From: Candidatus Bathyarchaeota archaeon
Lineage (GTDB): Archaea; Thermoproteota; Bathyarchaeia; TCS64
DNA: 7,007 nt
Assembly (NCBI GenBank): GCA_937877765.1
Contig: CALGBN010000573.1
Coordinates: forward strand, 1 to 7,007
Direction: 5' to 3'
The translations under genes were made by a program, and so were the position numbers. Positions 1 to 4,162 of the stretch are shown piece by piece. Below the pieces are notes generated by a model, which saw nothing but the letters and a program-made list of their open reading frames with translations, was not told the origin of the DNA and searched no databases. The stretch's first letter is position 1. Every line of letters starts with the position of its first letter.

Positions 1-70
1 TTTTCAAGCAGAAGACGGCATACGAGATGTAGAGAGGTCTCGTGGGCTCGGAGATGTGTATAAGAGACAG
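1..70. other. Illumina Nextera i7 (P7) adapter, not genomic
   Basis: After four T's, bases 5-28 match the Illumina P7 flow-cell sequence, 29-36 are an 8-base index (gtagagag, which corresponds to the reverse complement of Nextera index N707), 37-51 are the Nextera read-2 primer segment, and 52-70 are the 19-base Tn5 mosaic end (agatgtgtataagagacag). The order and spacing are exactly those of a tagmentation library molecule. The true genomic sequence begins at 71, inside a gene. This is untrimmed adapter at a contig end and has no biological meaning; nothing should be annotated across it. Confidence 0.98.
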
Positions 71-374
71 CCTGCATAAAGACTCTGATATATTTTGCAC
101 GTTCAGGTATCTCGATTCCGCCTGCTTCCTCGACTGAGCCTGTATAGGCTGTCTGGTGGGCGTTGCTGCAGATTCCGCAGACCCTTTCTGTTATGTATAG
201 GTTCTGAGTGTAGTTACGTACCTCCATGGCTTTCTCTATGCCGCGGTGGTTGTAACCAATTCTTGGCTCGACATCAATGACTGTCTCGCCGTCAACCGTG
301 AAGTAGAAGCTCTCAGGCTCCTTTAGTGCTGGGTGCTGTGGACCTATTGGGATTACAAACTGTCTATCACTCAT
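71..374 (-). CDS. nuoD: NuoD-like / group 4 [NiFe]-hydrogenase large subunit, N-terminal 101 residues only
   Basis: Partial gene, cut at the adapter junction; roughly the first quarter of a protein normally around 360-400 residues. In complex I the homologue (49-kDa subunit) helps form the quinone site; in group 4 hydrogenases it holds the NiFe centre. Translation of the minus strand from ATG at 374 begins MSDRQFVIPIGPQHPALKEP, the typical EchE/CooH/NuoD opening, followed by GYNHRGIEKA (residues 40-49). Residues 63-73 read ERVCGICSNAH: C66 and C69 are the two N-terminal nickel ligands of [NiFe] hydrogenases, and R64 and H73 are also conserved there. Canonical NuoD has lost these cysteines. 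The start overlaps the nuoC stop by 8 bases, with GAGG about 9 bases upstream of the ATG. The C-terminal nickel motif is off the window, so hydrogenase, sulfane-reductase-like or quinone/other activity cannot be settled. The subunit family is certain; the activity is not. Confidence 0.93.
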
Positions 375-852
375 CTTCCATTTCCTCTATTGCTTTGTCT
401 GCTTTTTCACGGAGAGCTTGAATGGAGTTCTCTTTCCTCAGTGGGTGTAACCCTTCTGGCCAGTCATAGTCTAGAATTAGTCTAGCTGGATTAGGGTGTC
501 CCTCTGGGAATACGCCCATCAGATCGTTTACTTCTCTCTCGTACAGGGTTGCTCCTGGTAATACTCCCGTTATGCTGGGTATTTTCGGATCCTCTTTAGG
601 AACCGCGACTTTTAGGTTAAGCGCGTATCCATAGTTCCGTAGATGGTAGACAATATCGTAGTTGTCGATCATGTCAACAGCTGTGATTGTGGTGATATGA
701 ACAAAGCCCTCGTTCTTCAAGTGCTCCATGACTTTGAGAAGATTCTCCCGAGTAGTTCTCGCATATGCAGCGTTAAGTCTCTGTAACCTTGCCTCGGTTA
801 CACCGAGTTCACCTAGGCTGTCTAGAAATTCTTGTTGTTCTTCTAAGCTCAT
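367..852 (-). CDS. nuoC: NuoC-like 30-kDa subunit (separate, not fused to NuoD)
   Basis: 161 residues, a usual size for a stand-alone archaeal NuoC/FpoC or the small Mbh/Ech counterpart. It is a cytoplasmic structural subunit that packs against NuoD and NuoB at the base of the peripheral arm; it binds no cofactor. The family signature is at residues 104-112 (YEREVNDLM), followed by GHPNPARLIL (118-127) and WPEGLHPLRKE (131-141). WPEGxxPLRK is closer to hydrogenase-linked versions (HycE N-terminal domain, Mbh type) than to the usual complex I ending, which is an inference from memory of the families. The last 20 residues are acidic and helical. ATG at 852 is preceded by AGGGGG with a 6-base spacer, which itself overlaps the nuoB stop. 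The gap to nuoB is 10 bases and the 3' end overlaps nuoD by 8 bases, so the genes are cotranscribed. Confidence 0.93.
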   Translation of the reverse strand: MSLEEQQEFLDSLGELGVTEARLQRLNAAYARTTRENLLKVMEHLKNEGFVHITTITAVDMIDNYDIVYHLRNYGYALNLKVAVPKEDPKIPSITGVLPGATLYEREVNDLMGVFPEGHPNPARLILDYDWPEGLHPLRKENSIQALREKADKAIEEMEDE

Positions 853-862
853 TTAATTCCCC

Positions 863-1282
863 CTAGTATCCTGCGCTCATCAAGAGCTTCACTACGCCGT
901 CAAGTATAGCTTCAGGCTTCGGTGGGCATCCTGGGATGTATGCATTTACCGGAATGAACTTGTCAACTCCATCCATGGTGTTGTAGCATTCCTGGAATAC
1001 TCCTCCGCTTATCGCACAGCTTCCAACGGCAACCACGAACTTTGGCGCTGGCATCTGTTCATAGATTCTTTGTAGTCTTTTTCTGATCTTGCGTGGGACG
1101 CTGCCCGAGACTACCATGACATCTGCGTGTCTTGGTGTTCCCTTTAGCAGTGCTCCGAAACGCTCTACATCGAACCTAGGAGTCAACGCGGCTACGACCT
1201 CAATGTCGCAGGCGTTACATGCACCAGCGTTAAAGTGGATCAACCATGGAGACCTTGTTCTGGCCCATGTGACTAAGCTCAT
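863..1282 (-). CDS. nuoB: NuoB-like / group 4 hydrogenase small subunit, proximal [4Fe-4S]
   Basis: 139 residues, the short form typical of group 4 hydrogenase small subunits and archaeal NuoB. It holds the last [4Fe-4S] cluster in the electron chain (N2 in complex I, proximal cluster in hydrogenases) and contacts NuoD. Four candidate ligands are visible: C22 and C25 in NAGACNACDIE (18-28), C89 in VGSCAISGG, and C119 in IPGCPPKPE. Complex I normally has two adjacent cysteines at the first site; here they are separated by two residues as in Ech, Mbh and HycG (GxCNGCDIE), with the second Gly replaced by Ala. LTPRFDVERFG (33-43) also matches the hydrogenase type. C99 is an additional cysteine. 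The ATG follows the nuoA stop directly (TAA then ATG), with GGAGGGAG six bases upstream. Family is very secure; the hydrogenase-like cluster geometry is read straight from the sequence. Confidence 0.95.
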   Translation of the reverse strand: MSLVTWARTRSPWLIHFNAGACNACDIEVVAALTPRFDVERFGALLKGTPRHADVMVVSGSVPRKIRKRLQRIYEQMPAPKFVVAVGSCAISGGVFQECYNTMDGVDKFIPVNAYIPGCPPKPEAILDGVVKLLMSAGY

Positions 1283-1654
1283 TTAATGCTCCCTCCAACT
1301 GAATATTAGAATAGCAATGGAGATTATGCCGGCACCAGCATAGAACAAGGGTAGGAGTAAGTTCACTGGCTGTGATACTGTTGTAGCGAGTACGAAACCC
1401 ATTACGTCGAATATCATGAAATATACAGCATAGATGAAGAAGTTCTCTACATTCATCCTAACCTTAGTAGCTGGCACAGGTTCTCCACATGCATATGGGG
1501 CTAGCTTGCCTACTGTATCTGGGCTCTTTGGCGAAACTTCTCTACCAACTCCCAGAATAAAGAGCGCGACAATTAATGCTAGGCCCATAATAATAGTAAA
1601 TCCTGATAGACCTACCAGCAAACCTTGTACCTCAACATAGCGTAAAGCCGGCAC
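1283..1654 (-). CDS. nuoA: NuoA-like membrane connector subunit (ND3 family)
   Basis: 123 residues with three hydrophobic segments (about 15-37, 70-92, 96-119), the size and topology of NuoA/ND3. In complex I this subunit links the quinone cavity to the membrane channels. The loop between TM1 and TM2 holds YACGEPVP (54-61), with C56 at the position of the conserved ND3 loop cysteine. TM2 reads FFIYAVYFMIFDVMGF: the family FDVE motif is FDVM here (M85), so the conserved Glu is missing while D83 remains. NuoA is characteristic of complex I and Fpo and is not part of the classical Ech or Mbh hydrogenases, which makes its linkage to hydrogenase-like NuoB and NuoD notable. The start is GTG at 1654; no clear Shine-Dalgarno precedes it, so the message may have a very short leader. 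It is the first gene of the leftward operon. Confidence 0.88.
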   Translation of the reverse strand: MPALRYVEVQGLLVGLSGFTIIMGLALIVALFILGVGREVSPKSPDTVGKLAPYACGEPVPATKVRMNVENFFIYAVYFMIFDVMGFVLATTVSQPVNLLLPLFYAGAGIISIAILIFSWREH

Positions 1655-1688
1655 TTAAAAAGATTTACAGAGGATACCGGTAATTTGT

Positions 1689-1697
1689 TAATATACC
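1689..1697 (-). promoter_or_regulatory. Putative TATA element for the leftward nuoA-D operon
   Basis: Reading the minus strand, GGTATATTA lies about 35-43 bases upstream of the nuoA GTG. With archaeal spacing of roughly 25 bases from the TATA centre to the start of transcription, this predicts a leader of only about 10-15 bases, consistent with the lack of a Shine-Dalgarno. It overlaps one arm of the inverted repeat at 1693-1709. There is no convincing BRE, so the call is tentative. Confidence 0.4.
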
Positions 1698-1709
1698 ATA
1701 GTTTGGTAT
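1693..1709. repeat. Inverted repeat ATACCA-N5-TGGTAT in divergent promoter region
   Basis: Two perfect 6-base arms separated by 5 bases, overlapping the putative nuoA TATA element. A related short palindrome TACCGGTA lies at 1675-1682, sharing the ACC/GGT half-site. The position suits an operator for a dimeric archaeal repressor, but arms this short occur by chance in AT-rich DNA. Confidence 0.35.
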
Positions 1710-1719
1710 TTCCACTAGC

Positions 1720-1732
1720 ATTTACTGTAAAT
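1720..1732. repeat. 13-base palindrome ATTTAC-T-GTAAAT
   Basis: Perfect 6-base arms around a single central T, in the middle of the divergent intergenic region. The half-site extended as TTTACTG recurs at 1743-1749, 22 bases (about two helical turns) downstream on the same face of the helix. Possible regulator binding site; no independent support. Confidence 0.35.
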
Positions 1733-1752
1733 ACTTGATATTTTTACTGCCT

Positions 1753-1770
1753 AAAAATAACATTATTTTT
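1753..1770. repeat. 18-base AT palindrome AAAAATAA-CA-TTATTTTT
   Basis: Perfect 8-base A/T arms with a 2-base centre, ending 10 bases upstream of the TATA-like sequence at 1781. It could be an operator or simply flexible promoter DNA. A loop of two bases and A/T-only pairing make an RNA hairpin unlikely. Confidence 0.35.
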
Positions 1771-1780
1771 TCCCTAAAGG

Positions 1781-1790
1781 TTTAAAATAT
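1781..1790 (+). promoter_or_regulatory. Alternative TATA-like element for the rightward operon
   Basis: TTTAAAATAT, about 75-80 bases upstream of the preferred nuoJ start. It would begin transcription near 1811. It lacks a good BRE and is second choice to the element at 1805-1817, but tandem promoters are possible. Confidence 0.25.
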
Positions 1791-1804
1791 GCCGTGTTTA
1801 GGAG

Positions 1805-1817
1805 CGAAATTTTTATA
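1805..1817 (+). promoter_or_regulatory. Archaeal BRE + TATA box for the rightward nuoJ-M operon
   Basis: CGAAA (BRE-like, 1805-1809) runs directly into TTTTTATA (1810-1817), a close match to the archaeal core promoter arrangement. Start of transcription is expected near 1838-1842, leaving a leader of about 20-25 bases that contains the AGGGGAG ribosome binding site and leads to TTG at 1863. Because this element lies downstream of the GTG at 1794 and touches the GTG at 1818, it argues against both earlier starts. Confidence 0.6.
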
Positions 1818-1850
1818 GTGAGTACGGAGATAGGTAAGCGATTCAAGATT

Positions 1851-1857
1851 AGGGGAG
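1851..1857 (+). promoter_or_regulatory. Ribosome binding site AGGGGAG that sets a TTG start
   Basis: AGGGGAG followed by a 5-base spacer and TTG at 1863. No comparable site precedes the in-frame GTG codons at 1794 and 1818. The protein begun at 1863 also opens just before the first hydrophobic helix, as NuoJ proteins do. Confidence 0.55.
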
Positions 1858-1862
1858 TTGCA

Positions 1863-2111
1863 TTGGCGTCAGAAATAGTTCAATATGTACTTATCGCCTC
1901 GACTCTTGCCTTCGCATTGATGACCGCCGGTATCAAAAAGACACTCTACGCAGCACTAAGTCTGGGTGGGATGTGTGTCTGTCTCGGCGGACTGTACTGG
2001 ACAATGTATGCCCCATACGTGGGGTTGTTCCAGATGCTCATCTATGGTGGGGCAATAGTCGTTCTCTTCGTCTCCGTAATCATGTTTGTGAGAGGTGACC
2101 AAAATGAGTGA
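1863..2111 (+). CDS. nuoJ: NuoJ N-terminal half (three membrane helices)
   Basis: 82 residues from a TTG start, roughly half a normal bacterial NuoJ. NuoJ sits between NuoH/NuoA and NuoK and carries part of the ion path through the membrane arm. Three hydrophobic segments are visible (about 5-21, 28-48, 53-76). The third contains QMLIYGGAIVVLFVSVIMF (57-75), the conserved NuoJ TM3 (VYAGAIMVLFVFV in bacteria), with the mobile pi-bulge region around Y61. The open frame extends back to 1794, but the extra 23 residues are charged, lie across the predicted TATA box and have no ribosome site, so the shorter form is preferred. The next gene starts 8 bases before its stop. This is a natural split gene: each half has its own ribosome binding site. 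It is the first gene of the rightward operon. Confidence 0.88.
   Translation: MASEIVQYVLIASTLAFALMTAGIKKTLYAALSLGGMCVCLGGLYWTMYAPYVGLFQMLIYGGAIVVLFVSVIMFVRGDQNE
2092..2098 (+). promoter_or_regulatory. Ribosome binding site GAGGTGA that sets the ATG start at 2104
   Basis: GAGGTGA, a strong match to the archaeal anti-Shine-Dalgarno complement, lies 5 bases before ATG at 2104. It contains the in-frame GTG at 2095, so that GTG is part of the ribosome site and not the start. Confidence 0.7.
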
Positions 2112-2376
2112 ATCTACTGTCGGTAAAGCGGCTGGAGTCGCCGTGGCGGTTCTTCTCTTCGCAGCATTGATGATGGTCGTACTCAGTGAGCCTTTCCCAT
2201 ATACAACAATGGCACACAGTGAAATGATACCAACACAACCGGGCGCGGAGATAGGAAGCGCGATGAGCGGGTTCCTATGGGACTTTAGAGGTATGGACCT
2301 TACTTTCCAGACCCTCGTTCTATTCACAACAGCGATCTGCTGTCTAGCACTATTAAGGGAGGAGATGAAGCAATAA
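2104..2376 (+). CDS. NuoJ C-terminal half, MbhE/MrpA-C-like small membrane protein
   Basis: 90 residues, two hydrophobic helices (about 8-28 and 66-84) joined by a polar loop. By position and size it supplies the last two helices of NuoJ. The C-terminal stretch GFLWDFRGMDLTFQTLVLF (56-74), then CCLALLREE, keeps the RGxD...TLVLFTxA...LLR pattern of MbhE and the MrpA C-terminal region; ordinary NuoJ has a LLPFELASxLLL-type sequence there. In Mbh, MbhD and MbhE together take the place of NuoJ, so the two-gene split fits that ancestral arrangement (family knowledge; the specific match is inferred by eye). It overlaps the first half by 8 bases, and its TAA shares its last A with the nuoK ATG. Called a NuoJ half with confidence by context, less by sequence. 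Confidence 0.8.
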   Translation: MSESTVGKAAGVAVAVLLFAALMMVVLSEPFPYTTMAHSEMIPTQPGAEIGSAMSGFLWDFRGMDLTFQTLVLFTTAICCLALLREEMKQ

Positions 2377-2687
2377 TGGATCCAACAATATGGCTTGGAA
2401 CAGCTTTCGCATTATTCTCAATTGGGATTTATTGCATCAGCAAGAGTAACATGATACGGATTCTCCTCGGCATCGAGATGATACTAAACGCGGCGAACTT
2501 TACGTTCATATACTTCGCGGCTCAACGAGCTGCCGCAGGCTATGTAGACCCATTGGGTCAGAGCTTTGTATTTATGAGCATAGTTACCGGTGGATGTGTC
2601 GTTGCGGTCGGCTTAGCGTTGATAGTTAACGCGTACAAGCATTTTGAGACCACTGATGCGCGGGAACTACGGAGGCTGAAATGGTGA
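2376..2687 (+). CDS. nuoK: NuoK / MrpC-type membrane subunit
   Basis: 103 residues with three membrane helices (about 3-21, 28-48, 64-87), standard for NuoK. It forms a half-channel of the proton path between NuoJ and the first antiporter-like subunit. TM2 contains RILLGIEMILNAANF (28-42); E34 matches the essential NuoK TM2 glutamate (E36 in E. coli). TM3 reads FVFMSIVTGGCVVAVGLALIV: the second glutamate (E72 in E. coli) appears to be replaced by Val75 or its neighbour Cys74, and the preceding VDPLGQ (57-62) resembles the DPLPQ of MrpC/MbhG. It is therefore intermediate between NuoK and MrpC. The ribosome site GGGAGGAG lies upstream inside the previous gene; the start shares one base with the previous stop, and the 3' end overlaps the next gene by 7 bases. 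Confidence 0.93.
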   Translation: MDPTIWLGTAFALFSIGIYCISKSNMIRILLGIEMILNAANFTFIYFAAQRAAAGYVDPLGQSFVFMSIVTGGCVVAVGLALIVNAYKHFETTDARELRRLKW

Positions 2688-4162
2688 TACCGACAGCACT
2701 CTACTACATGTTCGCGCCCATGATTATGGGTGTCATCGGTCTCTTGGCAGACAAGATGAAGACACCAAAGCTTCGAGACGGTGTAGCGATTTTGCTAAGT
2801 CTCTGGGGTGTCGTGAGCATGTGGATGCTCTACAATATGGGCATCAATGCAGGTGAAATCCTAGTAATCAATATCGGCGGTAATCCGCCACTCGGAGCAT
2901 GCCTTGAGATCGATATGATGAGCCTATACTTCGCCGCAACCGCGGTGATAACGAGTTTCCTCGTAACGGTCTACAGCTTTTCATACATGGACCATGATAC
3001 ACGACTCACAGAGTACTATGCTTTGTTGAGCGCAATCACCGTGGGCATGACCGGAGTAGCTTTTGCAGGTGACTTGTTCACATTGTTCATCTTCTGGGAG
3101 ATGATGGGCATCGCGAGCTACAGCTTGGTTAGCTTCAGAAAGGACAGACCTGGACCAATCGAGGCAGGCTTCAAGTACATGATCATGGGTAGCGTGGGGA
3201 GCGTCATACTTCTATTCGGTATGGCTTTCATCTACGGAATGGCTGGAAGCCTGAACTTTGCGGTTCTAGCTAACACAATCCGTGGAGCAGCATTAACCCC
3301 ATGGACCATCATAATATTCTCGACACTAATCGTCGGATTCGGCGTAAAGTCCGCCATCGTGCCTATGCACACATGGCTACCAGACGCGCACCCAGAGGCA
3401 CCAAGCCCAATAAGCGCGCTACTGTCTGGAATAGTCATCGAGACAGGACTCTACGCAATGATCAGAGTTCTATTCATACTCTACGAACCGGCGTTATTCC
3501 AGCTCCCAATGGCGATCCTAGCGTTCGCAACAATGACGCTGGGAAACCTGTTGGCGCTACGACAGGATGACCTGAAACGGATGTTAGCCTACAGTAGCAT
3601 TGCCCAGATGGGTTACATGCTAATCGGCTTATCCACCGGACTAGCCTATGGCTTGATGGGGACATTCCTACACGTATTCAACCACGCGTTCATGAAGGGA
3701 ACCGCATTCCTTGCCGTGGGAAGCATCGACCATATGACTGGAACACGAGACATCAATGAGCTTAGGGGAGTAGGCAGAAAGATGCCATTCACAACCTTCA
3801 GCATACTGATCTCATTCCTCGGTCTAGCAGGCGTACCCGGCACAAGCGGCTTCATCAGCAAGTTCGTGCTATTCAGCTCAGCTATCGGCGTAGGATACGT
3901 TCTACTTGCCGTTTTTGGAATACTGAACAGTACACTGAGCGTCGCATACTATGCCAGAGTTATAATGGCGTTAATGGGTGACGCACCGGAGAACGCAGTT
4001 GAAGCAAAGGAAGCTCCACCACTAATGATAACGGTGACCCTGTTGATGGCACTAGTTATTCTCGTCTTCGGAATATTCCCCGAATCAGTGACGAGCTATG
4101 CAACACTAGCCAGCAACGCCCTCATTGAGGGACTTAGCGAATACATAGGAGCGATACTATAA
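2681..4162 (+). CDS. NuoN/MrpD-type antiporter-like subunit (proton channel)
   Basis: 493 residues, about 14 membrane helices, the core fold of NuoL/M/N and MrpA/D. It is one of three ion-pumping subunits of the membrane arm and the one expected next to NuoK. Channel residues visible: E140 in TM5 (FIFWEMMGIASYSL), K223 in TM7 (GFGVKSAIVP) with H230, H335 and K339 in TM11 (NHAFMKGTAFL), and K394 in TM12 (GFISKFVLF). A Lys in TM12 is the NuoN/NuoL/MrpD pattern; NuoM has Glu. The segment after TM7, TWLPDAHPEAPSPISALLSG, matches Hyf/Mbh-type subunits. TM8 then reads IVIETGLYAMIR, with E254 (GAG) where a Lys is expected. ATG at 2681 has GGAGG with a 5-base spacer. It overlaps nuoK by 7 bases and nuoL by 1. 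I left out a symbol because NuoN and MrpD/MbhH cannot be told apart by eye. Confidence 0.92.
   Translation: MVIPTALYYMFAPMIMGVIGLLADKMKTPKLRDGVAILLSLWGVVSMWMLYNMGINAGEILVINIGGNPPLGACLEIDMMSLYFAATAVITSFLVTVYSFSYMDHDTRLTEYYALLSAITVGMTGVAFAGDLFTLFIFWEMMGIASYSLVSFRKDRPGPIEAGFKYMIMGSVGSVILLFGMAFIYGMAGSLNFAVLANTIRGAALTPWTIIIFSTLIVGFGVKSAIVPMHTWLPDAHPEAPSPISALLSGIVIETGLYAMIRVLFILYEPALFQLPMAILAFATMTLGNLLALRQDDLKRMLAYSSIAQMGYMLIGLSTGLAYGLMGTFLHVFNHAFMKGTAFLAVGSIDHMTGTRDINELRGVGRKMPFTTFSILISFLGLAGVPGTSGFISKFVLFSSAIGVGYVLLAVFGILNSTLSVAYYARVIMALMGDAPENAVEAKEAPPLMITVTLLMALVILVFGIFPESVTSYATLASNALIEGLSEYIGAIL

Noticed and set aside
95..280. Plus-strand open frame of 61 codons
   Set aside because: It lies antisense to the clearly conserved NuoD N-terminus and its translation has no recognisable family features.
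1763..1771. T-rich tract as a transcription terminator
   Set aside because: No plus-strand gene ends upstream of it; it lies between divergent promoters and is part of an AT palindrome.
1794..1862. Longer nuoJ starting at GTG 1794 or GTG 1818
   Set aside because: The stretch contains the best BRE/TATA element, lacks a ribosome site, and adds charged residues not typical of NuoJ; TTG at 1863 with AGGGGAG fits better.
2095..2112. A frameshift joining the two nuoJ pieces
   Set aside because: The second gene has its own ATG and a strong GAGGTGA 5 bases upstream, and split nuoJ is consistent with two-gene arrangements, so a natural split is more likely than an error.
1956..2327. Minus-strand open frame of 123 codons across the nuoJ pair
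   Set aside because: Antisense to two conserved membrane proteins with proper ribosome sites; composition is not protein-like and no motif is seen.
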